From Rhodoluna sp. (GTDB lineage Bacteria; Actinomycetota; Actinomycetes; Actinomycetales; Microbacteriaceae), in assembly GCA_017984715.1 (NCBI GenBank), contig JAGNYY010000005.1, positions 1-21,057 of the forward strand: 21,057 nt of DNA, given 5' to 3'. The notes below the pieces were generated by a model, which saw nothing but the letters and a program-made list of their open reading frames with translations, searched no databases and had not been told where the DNA came from. Position 1 is the stretch's first letter. Every line of letters begins with the position of its first letter. Shown here piece by piece: positions 7,000-17,510 of the stretch. A program made the translations under genes and the position numbers.

Positions 7000-8353
7000 C
7001 TTGCTCCGCTTCGATTTGCTTGAGGGCCAGAACTTCTCCGACCAAGGTGATTGACCCGGTGACCAAAATTGCTGATTTCTGACCTTCTGGCAGCGTCAGC
7101 GCCGCTTCAGCCACAGCCCACTGCGGGTTTGGCTGAACAGAAACTCGATCAGCACCCAGCACCTCTCGCGCAAGTTCCGCCAACTGCTCAGCCGGAATGG
7201 CACGAGCCGAAGTCGACTGGGTAATGATGACCTCTACGACCGACGAATCCAAGGCCTCGAGCAGCCCTCGGGCATCCTTGTCAGCAAGAATCGAAACTAC
7301 GGCAACCACATAGGGTGAACCGAAGTTCTCTTTCAGCGCGCGAACCAAAGACTCTGCCCCGCTTGGGTTGTGAGCAGCATCAAGGATGGTTAGTGGCTCT
7401 CGAGAAACCACTTGAAGGCGGCCCGGTGAAGAGAAATCGGCAAACGCCGCACGAACCACGTCATCCATGATGCGCTGCTGCCCGCCGCCAAGAAAAGCCT
7501 CGACGGCAGCGATGGCCAGAGCGGCATTCTCGGCCTGGTAGTAGCCGTGTACAGGCAGATTGAGGTCTGCATACTCTCCGGCCAAAGTGCGAATCGTAAC
7601 TTTCTGACCAAGAAGGTCTGGAGTTGATTCGAGAACCTCGAAATCGGCACCGTAGCTGCCGAAGAACTCGCCGGTCTCGGCTGCCTTAGCTTTCAATACA
7701 GCGAGAGCCTCAGCAGGCTGCGCTGCAGAAACCACGAACGAACCGGGCTTGATGATTCCAGACTTTGTCTTTGCAATCTCTTCGATTGTCTTGCCAAGGC
7801 GATCGGTGTGGTCCAGCGAAATCGGGGCAAACACAGACACGTCACCGTCGGCGACATTCGTGGAATCCCACTCGCCACCCATTCCAACTTCGAGAACTAG
7901 GACATCAACCGGCGCATCTGCAAAGACCGCAAAACCGAGAACGGCAAGCACCTCAAAAAACGTGAGCGGTCCTTCGTCGGCAGCTGCCAATTCGGCATCC
8001 ACGATTTCAACAATCGGAGCAATGTCTTCCCAGGCGGCAACGAGCGCCTCGTCAGAAACCGGTTCGCCATCAATGGAAAGACGCTCATTCAGCTTGACTA
8101 GGTGTGGGCTTGTGAAGCGACCGGTGCGAAGACCGTGTTCGCGCAACAAACGCTCTATAAACCGAGTGGTGCTGGTCTTGCCATTGGTGCCGGTGACATG
8201 GATGATTCGGTATATCTTCTGCGGGTCACCGAGCAACTCAACCAAACGACGAGTCGGGTCTAGACGTGGGCGAATCTTGTTCTCTGGGACGCGCGCTAGT
8301 AGCGCCTCTTCGACGCCAGCGGCGCGCTCAGCCCAATAGGTTTCTTCGCTCAA
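6992..8353 (-). CDS. folC: Bifunctional folylpolyglutamate synthase / dihydrofolate synthase
   Basis: Mur-ligase-like enzyme that adds glutamate to dihydropteroate and then builds the polyglutamate tail of folates, using ATP. The 453 residues hold the P-loop TGTNGKTS (54-61), the [13 protein letters not shown] segment (154-166), the SLDHTDRLG segment (179-187) leading to KTKSGII, and the C-terminal-domain motif DAAHNP (325-330). The start is a TTG (8353-8351) overlapping the ileS stop as TTGA; there is no Met codon between it and the P-loop, and its N-terminus aligns with what the family needs, so TTG is very likely right. A GGTGG stretch in ileS could serve as ribosome site. The 3' end overlaps the DUF4233 gene by 8 bases. 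Confidence 0.95.
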   Translation of the reverse strand: MSEETYWAERAAGVEEALLARVPENKIRPRLDPTRRLVELLGDPQKIYRIIHVTGTNGKTSTTRFIERLLREHGLRTGRFTSPHLVKLNERLSIDGEPVSDEALVAAWEDIAPIVEIVDAELAAADEGPLTFFEVLAVLGFAVFADAPVDVLVLEVGMGGEWDSTNVADGDVSVFAPISLDHTDRLGKTIEEIAKTKSGIIKPGSFVVSAAQPAEALAVLKAKAAETGEFFGSYGADFEVLESTPDLLGQKVTIRTLAGEYADLNLPVHGYYQAENAALAIAAVEAFLGGGQQRIMDDVVRAAFADFSSPGRLQVVSREPLTILDAAHNPSGAESLVRALKENFGSPYVVAVVSILADKDARGLLEALDSSVVEVIITQSTSARAIPAEQLAELAREVLGADRVSVQPNPQWAVAEAALTLPEGQKSAILVTGSITLVGEVLALKQIEAEQDV

Positions 8354-11300
8354 AGCTTTGCCACCGAAACCTGAACCTGCTGACCATCTCCGACAGCAAC
8401 TGGGTTTTCAAGCTGAACGGAAGAGGTGGTTTCTAACTCGAGAGTCAGAGTCTCACTCTTCACAAGATCAGAGTGTTCTGCGATTGCGGCTAGCACTTCA
8501 TCGGAGGCTGCGAGGTTTAGTCGAATGCGGTCACTCACGTCGAGCCCAGCATCCTTGCGAGCCTGTTGCACGGCGCGAACTACGTCACGCGCCAGGCCTT
8601 CAGCAGCAAGCTCGGCAGAAACCTTTCCATCCAGGATGAGGAACCCGCCACCAGGCAAAATGCCGATGTGATCGGTCACCTCCGAATCATCGGCGCCTTC
8701 CGCAAGGTTTGCCACAAGGTCAATCGTGAATTCACCCTCGGCCAGAGCGATTCCGCCTACGGTAATAACGCCATCGGTTTCTGCCCAGTCCCCTGCCTTA
8801 GCGGCTTGGATTACGGCCTGAACGTTTTTTCCGATTCGAGGGCCAGCAGCGCGCGAGTTCACGGTCAACCGCTTGATCACGCCGAACTCAGTAGTCGAGT
8901 CGAGTGAAAGTTCAACCAGCTCAACCGACTTGACGTTTAGCTCCTCGGCAAGAATCTCACTGAATTCGCCCAATGCTGAGGCACCGGTCGTGACCACGGT
9001 CAATTTGGCCAGCGGCAAGCGAACACGTAGGCTATTGGCCTTGCGAAGGCTAGAGGCAACCGAACTGACTGTGCGCACCTGATCCATCGCCGACACTAAA
9101 CCGGCGTCCTGAGGAAGCTCTGAAGAATCTGGCCAGGTCTCAAGGTGCACACTGCGGCCACCAGTCAGACCCTTCCAAATTTCTTCACCAACCATCGGCA
9201 ACAGCGGAGCTGCAACGCGACAGAGGATTTCGAGAACGGTGTAGAGGGTGTCGAATGCCTCTGCCGAACCATCCCAGAAGCGGTCGCGCGAGCGACGCAC
9301 ATACCAGTTGGTGAGAACGTCTGCGAAATCACGCAAGGTCGCGGCCGCCGAGTAAGAGTCGTACTTGTTGAAGTGGCCCTCAACTTCATCGATCAAATCG
9401 CGGGTCTTCGACAACAGGTATCTGTCGAGAACATCGGTGCTGTCGAACGAGCGCTTGGCTTCGTATCCAGATGCATTTGCGTAAAGCGAGAAGAAATACC
9501 AGGTGTTCCACAGTGGAAGCAAGAACTGACGAACACCCTCACGGATGCCCTGCTCGGTGACAACAAGGTTTCCACCTCGAAGAATCGGGCTGGAGAGCAA
9601 GAACCAACGCATTGCATCTGCGCCGTCACGGTCAAAGACCTCGTTCACATCTGGGTAGTTGCGCAAAGACTTCGACATCTTCTGCCCATCGTTGCCGAGG
9701 ATGATGCCGTGCGATACAGCCGACTTGAATGCCGGGCGATCGAACAATGCAGTGGAGAGAACGTGCAGCGTGTAGAACCAACCGCGGGTCTGACCGACAT
9801 ACTCAACGATGAAGTCGCCTGGGTTGTGGGTTTCAAACCACTCGCGGTTCTCAAACGGATAGTGAGCCTGAGCGAAAGGCATCGAACCAGACTCGAACCA
9901 GCAGTCCAAGACCTCTGGCACGCGACGCATAGTCGACTTGCCGGTTGGGTCATCCGGGTTTGGTCGAGTCAGCTCATCGATCACCGGGCGGTGGAAGTCA
10001 CTTGGGCGAACACCAAAGTCACGCTCAAGTTCCTCCATCGAGCCGTAAACGTCGACGCGTGGGTAAGCCGGGTCATCTGACTTCCAAACCGGAATCGGCG
10101 CACCCCAGAAGCGGTTGCGGCTGATCGCCCAGTCACGAACGTTCTCAAGCCACTTGCCGAAAGAGCCATCCTTGGTGTGGTCAGGAGTCCAGTCGATCTC
10201 CTGATTTAGCTCGAGCATGCGGTCACGAAGCTTGGTGGTTTCTACGAACCACGATGAAACAGCCTTGTAGATGAGCGGGCTCTTGCAGCGATAGCAGTGC
10301 GGGTATGAGTGCTCGTAACTTGCCTGGCGCAGAACGCGACCGGCAGCCTTTAGGTGCTGTGAGATTGGTTTGTTGGCCTCGAAAACGTGCTGTCCTTCGA
10401 AGTCAGTGACGATCGAATTGAACTCGCCGCGTTCGTTGATTGAAATGTAGGTCGGGATTCCGGCAGCAAGGCATACTCGCTGGTCATCTTCACCATAGGC
10501 AGGAGCCTGGTGAACGATGCCGGTGCCGTCGCCATCGCCAACGTAGTCGTCTACCAATACGGTCCAAGCGTTGGCTGTGTCGAACTTTTCAGGGTCAGCG
10601 TAATAGTCGAATAGCCGGTCATACTTCAGGCCGCCAAGTTCACTGCCTCGGTAGGTTGCGACGATTCCCGTTTCGAGATCTTCGGCTGCATCGAAACCAA
10701 GGTCCTTGGCGAAACCAGCAACAACGTTCTTTGCCAGTAGGTACTTGGTTCCGGCAGGGCCGCCATCGGCTGCACCATTAGGTCCGGCAGCCACGACTAC
10801 ATATTCGATCTCAGGACCAACCGCTAAAGCGAAGTTGGTAGGCAAAGTCCAAGGAGTTGTCGTCCAGGCAAGCAAACGAACGCCTTCGAGCTCCTGACCT
10901 GCAGAAACCGGGAAAGTCACGGTGAGAGTTTGGTCTTGACGGTTCTTGTAGACCTCGTCATCCATGCGAAGTTCGTGATTTGAAAGCGGGGTTTCACAGC
11001 GCCAGCAATACGCAAGAACCTTGAAGCCTTCGTAAACGAGACCCTTGTTATGCAGCTCCTTGAATGCCCACAAAACGCTCTCGGTGTAGTTGGTGTCTAA
11101 CGTCTTGTAGTCGTTTTCGAAGTCGACCCATCGAGCCTGGCGAGTGACATACTGCTCCCACTCTTTGGTGTACTTCAACACGGATGTGCGGCAGGCGTCA
11201 TTGAACTTGCCGATGCCAACGGCCTCAATCTGGTGGCGACCGGAAATTCCTAGCTGACGCTCGGCTTCGACTTCTGCCGGAAGACCATGGGTGTCCCAGC

Positions 11301-11589
11301 CGAATCGACGCTCAACGCGGTATCCCTGCATTGTCTTGAAACGCGGAACCATGTCTTTGGTGTAGCCGGTCAGTAGGTGGCCATAGTGAGGCAAGCCGTT
11401 GGCAAACGGAGGGCCGTCATAAAAGACGAACTCCTCGGCGTTCGCAGCAGTGCGCTGGTCTATCGAGGCTTGAAAAGTGTCGTCACCCTTCCAGAAAGCA
11501 AGAATTCCCTCTTCAACCGCCGGGAAAGATGGGCTTGGGTTGACACCCTCGCGCGCGGCTTTAGAAGAGTCATTGTTCTTGGGATACAT
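8350..11589 (-). CDS. ileS: Isoleucyl-tRNA synthetase, eukaryote-like (IleS2) form
   Basis: Class I synthetase charging tRNA-Ile, with an editing domain that clears mischarged valine. The 1079 residues are longer than the E. coli enzyme. The HIGH-type motif reads HYGH (68-71), followed by GWDTHGLP (97-104); the KMSKS loop is intact (637-641). The editing domain shows the threonine-rich [11 protein letters not shown] (242-252) and the [17 protein letters not shown] region (353-369). Two CxxC pairs (195/198 and 432/435) could bind zinc. HYGH and the overall layout resemble the eukaryote-like form also found in mycobacteria, which is typically poorly inhibited by mupirocin; resistance here is an inference. 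It heads the operon, is divergent from valS across 82 bases, and has only a weak ribosome site. That gap looks too short for a T-box leader. Confidence 0.96.
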   Translation of the reverse strand: MYPKNNDSSKAAREGVNPSPSFPAVEEGILAFWKGDDTFQASIDQRTAANAEEFVFYDGPPFANGLPHYGHLLTGYTKDMVPRFKTMQGYRVERRFGWDTHGLPAEVEAERQLGISGRHQIEAVGIGKFNDACRTSVLKYTKEWEQYVTRQARWVDFENDYKTLDTNYTESVLWAFKELHNKGLVYEGFKVLAYCWRCETPLSNHELRMDDEVYKNRQDQTLTVTFPVSAGQELEGVRLLAWTTTPWTLPTNFALAVGPEIEYVVVAAGPNGAADGGPAGTKYLLAKNVVAGFAKDLGFDAAEDLETGIVATYRGSELGGLKYDRLFDYYADPEKFDTANAWTVLVDDYVGDGDGTGIVHQAPAYGEDDQRVCLAAGIPTYISINERGEFNSIVTDFEGQHVFEANKPISQHLKAAGRVLRQASYEHSYPHCYRCKSPLIYKAVSSWFVETTKLRDRMLELNQEIDWTPDHTKDGSFGKWLENVRDWAISRNRFWGAPIPVWKSDDPAYPRVDVYGSMEELERDFGVRPSDFHRPVIDELTRPNPDDPTGKSTMRRVPEVLDCWFESGSMPFAQAHYPFENREWFETHNPGDFIVEYVGQTRGWFYTLHVLSTALFDRPAFKSAVSHGIILGNDGQKMSKSLRNYPDVNEVFDRDGADAMRWFLLSSPILRGGNLVVTEQGIREGVRQFLLPLWNTWYFFSLYANASGYEAKRSFDSTDVLDRYLLSKTRDLIDEVEGHFNKYDSYSAAATLRDFADVLTNWYVRRSRDRFWDGSAEAFDTLYTVLEILCRVAAPLLPMVGEEIWKGLTGGRSVHLETWPDSSELPQDAGLVSAMDQVRTVSSVASSLRKANSLRVRLPLAKLTVVTTGASALGEFSEILAEELNVKSVELVELSLDSTTEFGVIKRLTVNSRAAGPRIGKNVQAVIQAAKAGDWAETDGVITVGGIALAEGEFTIDLVANLAEGADDSEVTDHIGILPGGGFLILDGKVSAELAAEGLARDVVRAVQQARKDAGLDVSDRIRLNLAASDEVLAAIAEHSDLVKSETLTLELETTSSVQLENPVAVGDGQQVQVSVAKL

Positions 11590-11671
11590 TCAAGGCTTTC
11601 TGGCTTGTAAGTAAAAGGAAATCTCCTATCAATGTTAACCTGTTACAAACCCGTTTTTTGGAGACTTTCAC
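11590..11671. promoter_or_regulatory. Divergent promoter region of ileS and valS
   Basis: These 82 bases must carry the promoters of both synthetase genes. On the plus strand TTGTAA (11605-11610) and TATCAA (11627-11632) are 16 bases apart and could drive valS, with a leader of about 33 bases. On the minus strand a TTGTAA (11643-11648) is a possible -35 for ileS, but I see no good -10 for it. Compact divergence may link expression of the two genes. Only the plus-strand boxes are proposed, with low certainty. Confidence 0.4.
11660..11663 (+). promoter_or_regulatory. Ribosome-binding site that fixes the valS GTG start
   Basis: GGAG lies eight bases ahead of the GTG at 11672, an ideal spacing, and there is no in-frame ATG nearby that would suit the N-terminus. 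This supports the GTG as the true start. Confidence 0.75.
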
Positions 11672-14314
11672 GTGACTAATGCCCATTCAGGCTCAGCCAA
11701 TAATTTTCTTGCACCTGCAACCGCGCCCGACAAGGTCGGTGTCGAGGGTCTAGAAGAAAAATGGGGGCTCCGCTGGGAGTCTGACGGCACCTATCACTTC
11801 AACCGTGGCGTGGCTAAGTCGCAGGTTTTCTCGATCGACACTCCCCCACCGACCGTGTCGGGTTCCCTTCACGTAGGCCACGTTTTTAGCTACACCCACA
11901 CCGATGTCGTCGCACGTTACAAGCGCATGACCGGCAAAGAGGTCTACTACCCAATGGGCTGGGATGACAACGGGCTGCCGACCGAAAGACGTGTTCAGAA
12001 CTTCTTTGGTGTGCGCTGCGACCCATCCTTGCCTTACATCGCAGACTTTGTGCCTCCATTCGAGGGCGGCGACAACAAGAGCTCGAAGGCCGCTGACCAG
12101 ATCGCTATTTCACGCCGAAACTTCATTGAGCTTTGCGAGAAGCTAACCACCGAAGACGAGAAGCAGTTTGAGGCGCTTTGGCGCAAGCTCGGCCTTTCGG
12201 TTGACTGGAAGCAGACCTACCAGACCATTTCACCGGCCGCCATTGCCGTTTCACAGAAGGCTTTCCTTGGAAACCTTAAGCGTGGCGAGGCATACCAGTC
12301 GATGGCTCCAACTCTGTGGGATGTCACTTTCCGCACCGCAGTTGCTCAGGCAGAACTTGAGGACCGCGAGCAGCCAGGCGCATACCACCGCGTAGGTTTC
12401 AACGTCGACCCGACTCTGTGGGAAGGCGGCAAGATCTTCATCGAAACCACCCGCCCAGAATTGTTGCCAGCCTGTGTTGCCTTGGTCGCCCACCCGGATG
12501 ACAAGCGATACCAAGGCCTGTTTGGCAAGACCGTTCGCACTCCGCTATTTGACGTCGAAGTGCCAGTTGTCGCCCACCGCCTGGCCCAGATCGACAAGGG
12601 TTCTGGCATTGCGATGATCTGTACGTTCGGTGACGTGACCGACGTTATCTGGTGGCGTGAACTCGACCTGCCAAACCGTGCAATCATCGGCTGGGATGGT
12701 CGAATCAATGACGAGATGCCAGACGTAATCACCTCAGCCAAGGGCAAAGAAGTTTTCGCCGAACTTGTTGGCAAGACCATCTTCTCGGCCAAACAGACCA
12801 TCGTTGAATTCCTGAAGGAATCAGGCGACATGGTCGGCGACCCACGCCCTATTCAGCACGACGTCAAGTTCTTCGAGAAAGGTGACAAGCCACTCGAAAT
12901 CGTGTCGACCCGCCAGTGGTACATCCGCAATGGTGGCCGCGACGCCGTCATCCGTGAGCGCTTGATTGAACTTGGAAAGCAGTTGAACTTCAACCCAGAC
13001 TTCATGCGCGTTCGCTATGAGAACTGGGTCAACGGTTTGACCGGAGACTGGCTAATTTCACGCCAGCGCTTCTTCGGTGTGCCAATTCCGGTTTGGTACG
13101 AATTGGATGCCAACGGCGAAGCTAACTTTGAGAAGCCTTTGGTTCCAGACGAGGCTCTTTTGCCGATCGACCCATCCACGGATGTTCCTGCCGGGTATAT
13201 CGAGGCACAGCGCGGTGTTGCTGGCGGCTTCATCGGCGAGATGGACATCATGGACACTTGGGCCACCTCATCGCTGACCCCACAGCTTGCCGGTGGTTGG
13301 ATCGAAGACCCAGAGAAGTTCGACCTTGTCTTCCCATACGACCTTCGCCCACAGGGCCAAGACATCATCAGAACCTGGTTGTTCTCAACCGTGCTTCGTT
13401 CTGAGCAAGAGTTCGGCCAGCTTCCTTGGTCAAACGCCGCTATTTCAGGCTGGATTCTTGACCCAGACCGCAAGAAGATGTCGAAGTCAAAGGGCAACGT
13501 GGTTGTTCCGGCCGAACCGATCGACAACCATGGCGCAGACGCCGTTCGCTATTGGGCAGCTTCGGCTCGTCTTGGAACCGATGCCGCATTTGACGAAGGT
13601 CAGATGAAGGTTGGTCGCCGCTTGGCAGTTAAGTTGCTTAACGCAGCCAAGTTCTCGCTTTCGTTCGAAGTTCCTGCCGGCCACACCGAGGTAACCGAAC
13701 CGATCGACCAGGCGCTGTTGATTGCCCTGGCCGACGTGGTTCGCGGTTCAACCGCAGCATTCGAAAGCTATGACCACACCAAGGCGCTTGAGCTAGCCGA
13801 GCACTTCTTCTGGAAGTTCACCGATGACTACCTAGAGCTAGTCAAGGACCGCGCCTACAACGCCAATGGCGAAGTTTCAGCCGCACAGCAGGCTTCGGCC
13901 GCAATCACCCTGCGCCGTGCTCTTCACACCATGCTGCGATTGTTCGCTCCGTTCCTGCCGTTTGCAACCGATGAGGTCTGGAGCTGGTGGCAGACCGATG
14001 CCGGTTCAATTCACCGTGCGCCATGGCCAACCGCCGAAGAGCTAAATGAGGGCATGGATGGCGCTAACGCGCCGCTGCTAGGCCTCGCTTCAAGCGCTTT
14101 GGTTGGTGTTCGCAAGGCAAAGTCTGACGCGAAGGTCTCGATGAAGGCTGCAGTGGAGTCAGCGATTCTTGAGGCTCCTGCTGCGGTGCTGACCAGCCTT
14201 AGACTGCTTGAGACAGACCTCAAGGCTGTCGGTCGCATCGAAAGCCTCGGTTATGCCGAGGGCGAAGAGGTGGCCATGGTCGACGTGATCCTGAAGGCAA
14301 TAGAAGAGGCATAA
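11672..14314 (+). CDS. valS: Valyl-tRNA synthetase, archaeal-like form
   Basis: Class I synthetase charging tRNA-Val, with an editing domain against threonine. The 880 residues carry HVGH (67-70), GWDDNGLPTERR (96-107) and KKMSKSKGN around residue 603. Several segments point to the archaeal-like subfamily rather than the E. coli-like one: GWDDNGLP in place of GTDHAGI, TTRPELLPACVALVAHP in place of the TTRPETMLGDTAVAV type, and ICTFGDVTDVIWWREL. The protein also ends soon after the anticodon-binding domain, without the C-terminal coiled-coil arm of most bacterial ValS. This form is known from some other actinobacteria such as bifidobacteria (from memory). The start is GTG at 11672. The M3 peptidase gene starts directly after the stop codon. 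Confidence 0.95.
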   Translation: MTNAHSGSANNFLAPATAPDKVGVEGLEEKWGLRWESDGTYHFNRGVAKSQVFSIDTPPPTVSGSLHVGHVFSYTHTDVVARYKRMTGKEVYYPMGWDDNGLPTERRVQNFFGVRCDPSLPYIADFVPPFEGGDNKSSKAADQIAISRRNFIELCEKLTTEDEKQFEALWRKLGLSVDWKQTYQTISPAAIAVSQKAFLGNLKRGEAYQSMAPTLWDVTFRTAVAQAELEDREQPGAYHRVGFNVDPTLWEGGKIFIETTRPELLPACVALVAHPDDKRYQGLFGKTVRTPLFDVEVPVVAHRLAQIDKGSGIAMICTFGDVTDVIWWRELDLPNRAIIGWDGRINDEMPDVITSAKGKEVFAELVGKTIFSAKQTIVEFLKESGDMVGDPRPIQHDVKFFEKGDKPLEIVSTRQWYIRNGGRDAVIRERLIELGKQLNFNPDFMRVRYENWVNGLTGDWLISRQRFFGVPIPVWYELDANGEANFEKPLVPDEALLPIDPSTDVPAGYIEAQRGVAGGFIGEMDIMDTWATSSLTPQLAGGWIEDPEKFDLVFPYDLRPQGQDIIRTWLFSTVLRSEQEFGQLPWSNAAISGWILDPDRKKMSKSKGNVVVPAEPIDNHGADAVRYWAASARLGTDAAFDEGQMKVGRRLAVKLLNAAKFSLSFEVPAGHTEVTEPIDQALLIALADVVRGSTAAFESYDHTKALELAEHFFWKFTDDYLELVKDRAYNANGEVSAAQQASAAITLRRALHTMLRLFAPFLPFATDEVWSWWQTDAGSIHRAPWPTAEELNEGMDGANAPLLGLASSALVGVRKAKSDAKVSMKAAVESAILEAPAAVLTSLRLLETDLKAVGRIESLGYAEGEEVAMVDVILKAIEEA

Positions 14315-16345
14315 ATGAACCCGTTCGCGCATCGCTCAGACCTGCCGTATGAACTACCTCCGTTTGATGTGATCCGTGACGAGCATTACCTACCCGCGTT
14401 CTATGCTGGCTGCGAAGAGCAGCTAGCCGAGGTCAACGCCATTCTTGAGTCTGGTGCTCCTAGTTTCGAGAACACCATCGTTGCCCTCGAGAAGTCTGGT
14501 CGAATGTTGTTTCGCGCGCTTGCCGTCTTTTACAACAAGTCAAGCGCAGACACCAATGATGCGATTGACAAAATTGAAGAAGAGCTCGCCCCGAAGTTAT
14601 CTGCTCACAGCGATGCCATCAATCTCAACGCTGAGCTATTCGCTCGCATCGAGCACGTGCACGATTCGCGACACGATCTAAACCTCGACGTTGAATCGGT
14701 CTGGCTAATCGAGCGCTATTATCGCGACTTCGTGCATGCCGGCGCGAAGCTTGGATCTAGCGACCGTGAGGAACTCAAGGCGCTCAACGAGAAGCTCTCG
14801 AAACTTGGCACCAAGTTCAGTCAGAATGTGCTGAACGACACTAACGACTTGGCGATCCTGGTTGAGAACGAATCTGAGCTAGATGGCCTCGAAGCCGGGC
14901 AAATTGACGCTGCCGCAGCCGCCGCTGAGTCACGCGGCCACAAGGGTAAGTGGCTGATCACCATGGTCAACTACACCGGAAACCCAGCGCTGGCATCACT
15001 GACTAACCGCGACCTACGCGAGCGGATCATGAAGGCCTCGCTATCAAAGGGCGGTCGTGCAAACGACAACGACAACCGAGCACTCTTGCTCGAAATGGTT
15101 AAGCTGCGGGCAAAACGTGCTCATCTAATGGGCTTCAAGAGTCATGCCGAGTATGTTCTTTCAGAGCAGACCGCTGGTCACCCTGACCGCGTTCACGAAA
15201 TGCTGCGCAAGATTGCTCCGGCGGCAGTTGCAAATGCACGTGCCGAGGGTGCAGCCATCCAAGCGATGATTGATTCTGAAAATGGCAACTTTGAGCTAGC
15301 GAGTTGGGACTGGTCGCTGTTCACCGAGCGTGTTCGTCTAGCTAAATACAATGTCGACACCTCGAAGTTCAAGCCATACTTTGAGCTCGAGAGAGTGCTT
15401 CATGACGGCGTCTTCTGGGCGGCCCACAAACTGTTCGGTATCACCTTTGCACCTCGCCACGACCTGAAGGCCTATCACCCAGAGGCTCGTGTGTGGGAGG
15501 CTCACAACGAGGACGGCTCGGCCTTGGGTCTTTACATCGGAGACTTCTATACTCGCGATTCAAAGCGAGGCGGCGCTTGGATGTCGGCCTTCGTCGAGCA
15601 AAACCACCTGCTGGGTCAGCTTCCGGTTGTATTTAACAACATGAACGTTCCGAAGCCATCCGAGGGCTCCCCTACCTTGCTCACCTTCGATGAGACCGCA
15701 ACCTTGTTCCACGAGTTCGGCCACGCGCTGCACGGTCTGCTATCCAACGTCACTTACCCGCGATTCAGCGGCACCAGCGTCGAACGCGATTTCGTAGAGT
15801 TTCCGTCTCAAGTCAACGAGATGTGGATGCTCTGGCCCGAGGTGCTAGCGAACTATGCCAAACACCACGAGACTGGTGAAGCCTTGCCAATCGAATGGGT
15901 TGAAAACCTGAATCGCGCTGAAACCTTCAACCAAGGTTTCGAAACGACCAGCTACCTGGCCGCTGCCATTCTCGACCTTGCCTGGCATTCACTGACTGTT
16001 GATGACAACGTTGATGATGTCGAATCATTCGAAGCCGGCGCAATCGCTGGTTACGGGCTCGACTACACACCGGTGCACACACGTTACCGCAGCACCTACT
16101 TCTCGCACATTTTCGATGGCGGCTATTCAGCGGGTTACTACGGCTACATCTGGTCAGAGGTTCTAGACGCTGACACTGTTGATTGGTTCAAGGCCAACGG
16201 CGGGCTCACGCGTGCCAATGGCCAGAGATTCCGAGACTCTTTGCTGTCAAGAGGCGGTTCAACCGATTCACTGGGAATGTTCAGGGCATTCACTGGGCAC
16301 GACGCAGCCATCGAACCCTTGTTGAAGCGAAGAGGGCTTATTTAG
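14315..16345 (+). CDS. M3 family zinc oligopeptidase (peptidyl-dipeptidase Dcp / oligopeptidase A type)
   Basis: Cytoplasmic zinc peptidase that trims short peptides, for example those released by Clp or other proteases. Its 676 residues fit the Dcp/OpdA group. The catalytic motif HEFGHALH gives zinc ligands H466 and H470 with the general base E467; E495, in FVEFPSQVNE, is the expected third ligand 25 residues on from H470. Near the C-terminus, HIFDGGYSAGYYGYIWSEVLD matches the conserved substrate-binding Tyr/Gly region. There is no signal peptide. The ATG follows the valS TAA with no gap, with an AGAAGAGG stretch at the valS end as ribosome site, so it is coupled to valS. Its last 8 bases overlap the end of benE on the other strand. 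Sequence alone does not separate dipeptidyl carboxypeptidase from oligopeptidase A activity. Confidence 0.94.
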   Translation: MNPFAHRSDLPYELPPFDVIRDEHYLPAFYAGCEEQLAEVNAILESGAPSFENTIVALEKSGRMLFRALAVFYNKSSADTNDAIDKIEEELAPKLSAHSDAINLNAELFARIEHVHDSRHDLNLDVESVWLIERYYRDFVHAGAKLGSSDREELKALNEKLSKLGTKFSQNVLNDTNDLAILVENESELDGLEAGQIDAAAAAAESRGHKGKWLITMVNYTGNPALASLTNRDLRERIMKASLSKGGRANDNDNRALLLEMVKLRAKRAHLMGFKSHAEYVLSEQTAGHPDRVHEMLRKIAPAAVANARAEGAAIQAMIDSENGNFELASWDWSLFTERVRLAKYNVDTSKFKPYFELERVLHDGVFWAAHKLFGITFAPRHDLKAYHPEARVWEAHNEDGSALGLYIGDFYTRDSKRGGAWMSAFVEQNHLLGQLPVVFNNMNVPKPSEGSPTLLTFDETATLFHEFGHALHGLLSNVTYPRFSGTSVERDFVEFPSQVNEMWMLWPEVLANYAKHHETGEALPIEWVENLNRAETFNQGFETTSYLAAAILDLAWHSLTVDDNVDDVESFEAGAIAGYGLDYTPVHTRYRSTYFSHIFDGGYSAGYYGYIWSEVLDADTVDWFKANGGLTRANGQRFRDSLLSRGGSTDSLGMFRAFTGHDAAIEPLLKRRGLI

Positions 16346-17507
16346 CCTTCGATCGGAAATTGAGCCAGCCCCACACAATTAGTCCAGCGATTAGCGCCCA
16401 GAAGGCCGAACCAACACCAAACGCCGACAGCCCCGATGCTGTTACCAGAAAAGTAACCATCGCCGGCAATCGCAGCTCGACCACTTCGACCGCGGTGCTG
16501 AGCGCTGAGATGATTGTGCCGAGCAAGGCAATTCCAGCCGCGGCTAGCACCAAGTCTCTTGGAGCCTGAAGTACGAAAGCCACCGTTGCGCCGGTAAAAA
16601 GCGCGATCAGAAGGTAAACATAACCGCCGTACACCGAAGACAACCAACGTCTTGCCGGGTCTTTGTGGGCGTGGTCGTTTGCGTTTAGTGCCGCTGTGAT
16701 TGCGGCTAAGTTCATCGAGAAGCCACCAAAGAATCCTGCGACGACAGCAGAGACACCGGTTGCAGCCATAACTGGCTTGAACGGCACCTCGTATCCGAAA
16801 CTCTTCATAATCGCTATGCCTGGAATGTTTTGGCTCGCCATTGTCACCAAGTAAAGAGGGATACCGATCGAAACGATTGCTGTGATGTCAAAAGTTGGAG
16901 AAACGAATTCGACGGTTGGCAAAATCTCAGCTGGATTAACAGTGATTCCCAAGTCAATGGCGGTCAAGGTGAAAATGATCACCATCGCGGCCGGGGTTGC
17001 CCATACGGTTGCGAACTTATAGAGAATCAACCAGACCAGGATGGCCGGCAAAACTATCCACGGGAACTCTGCGGCCGATTTGAACGGTGCGATGCAAAAA
17101 TTAAAAATCACACCGGCGAGCATGGCAGATGCAATTGGTCGCGGAATTGAGGACACCAATCGGCCAAGAGCAGGCCAAAGGCCAGTCAAGAGAAGCAGAA
17201 CGCCGGCAAAGATAAAGGCGCCGACCGCGCTCGAGAAGGGCAACCCCAGGGCACCTGAAGAAATTAGAAGAGCAGCTCCCGGTGTGCTCCAAACAATCGA
17301 AATCGGCATCTTGAAACGCCAGCTGAGACCTATCGAGAGGAGCCCATACATGGCGATTAGAACAAAGATTGCCGAAGCGGTCTGAGATTCCGATGCGCCG
17401 AGCTCTCTGAGAGCAGTTAGGACCAGACCGGCACTTGCGGCTGTGCCGGTGATTGAGGCTACTGAACCAGCAAGAATTGGCGCCTTGTGGTCAGAGAAAC
17501 GACCCAT
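16338..17507 (-). CDS. BenE-family (benzoate/H+ symporter-like) membrane transporter
   Basis: A 389-residue, highly hydrophobic protein with about ten to twelve predicted membrane segments. Family landmarks are MPISIVWSTPGAALL (67-81), LVTMASQNIPG (220-230) and NLAAITAALNANDHAH (266-281), all conserved in BenE proteins. Characterised members import benzoate with protons, but no aromatic-degradation gene lies nearby, so the substrate is open. The ATG at 17507 starts 3 bases after the clpX stop; only a weak GAGAAG ribosome site is seen, so it is probably co-transcribed and perhaps coupled with clpX. The stop overlaps the convergent M3 peptidase gene by 8 bases and no terminator follows. The family call is firm, the substrate is not. 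Confidence 0.9.
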   Translation of the reverse strand: MGRFSDHKAPILAGSVASITGTAASAGLVLTALRELGASESQTASAIFVLIAMYGLLSIGLSWRFKMPISIVWSTPGAALLISSGALGLPFSSAVGAFIFAGVLLLLTGLWPALGRLVSSIPRPIASAMLAGVIFNFCIAPFKSAAEFPWIVLPAILVWLILYKFATVWATPAAMVIIFTLTAIDLGITVNPAEILPTVEFVSPTFDITAIVSIGIPLYLVTMASQNIPGIAIMKSFGYEVPFKPVMAATGVSAVVAGFFGGFSMNLAAITAALNANDHAHKDPARRWLSSVYGGYVYLLIALFTGATVAFVLQAPRDLVLAAAGIALLGTIISALSTAVEVVELRLPAMVTFLVTASGLSAFGVGSAFWALIAGLIVWGWLNFRSKAK

Positions 17508-17510
17508 TTA

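Noticed and set aside
7749..8339. 196-codon plus-strand frame opposite folC
   Set aside because: Ser/Arg/Thr-rich mirror of folC codons, no domain.
9145..10080. 311-codon open frame on the plus strand
   Set aside because: Lies wholly antisense to ileS, has no recognisable domain or convincing ribosome site, and is explained by the codon bias of ileS.
11590..11671. T-box leader ahead of ileS
   Set aside because: Only 82 bases separate ileS from valS, and I see no specifier loop or conserved T-box sequence, so there is no room for a normal T-box element.
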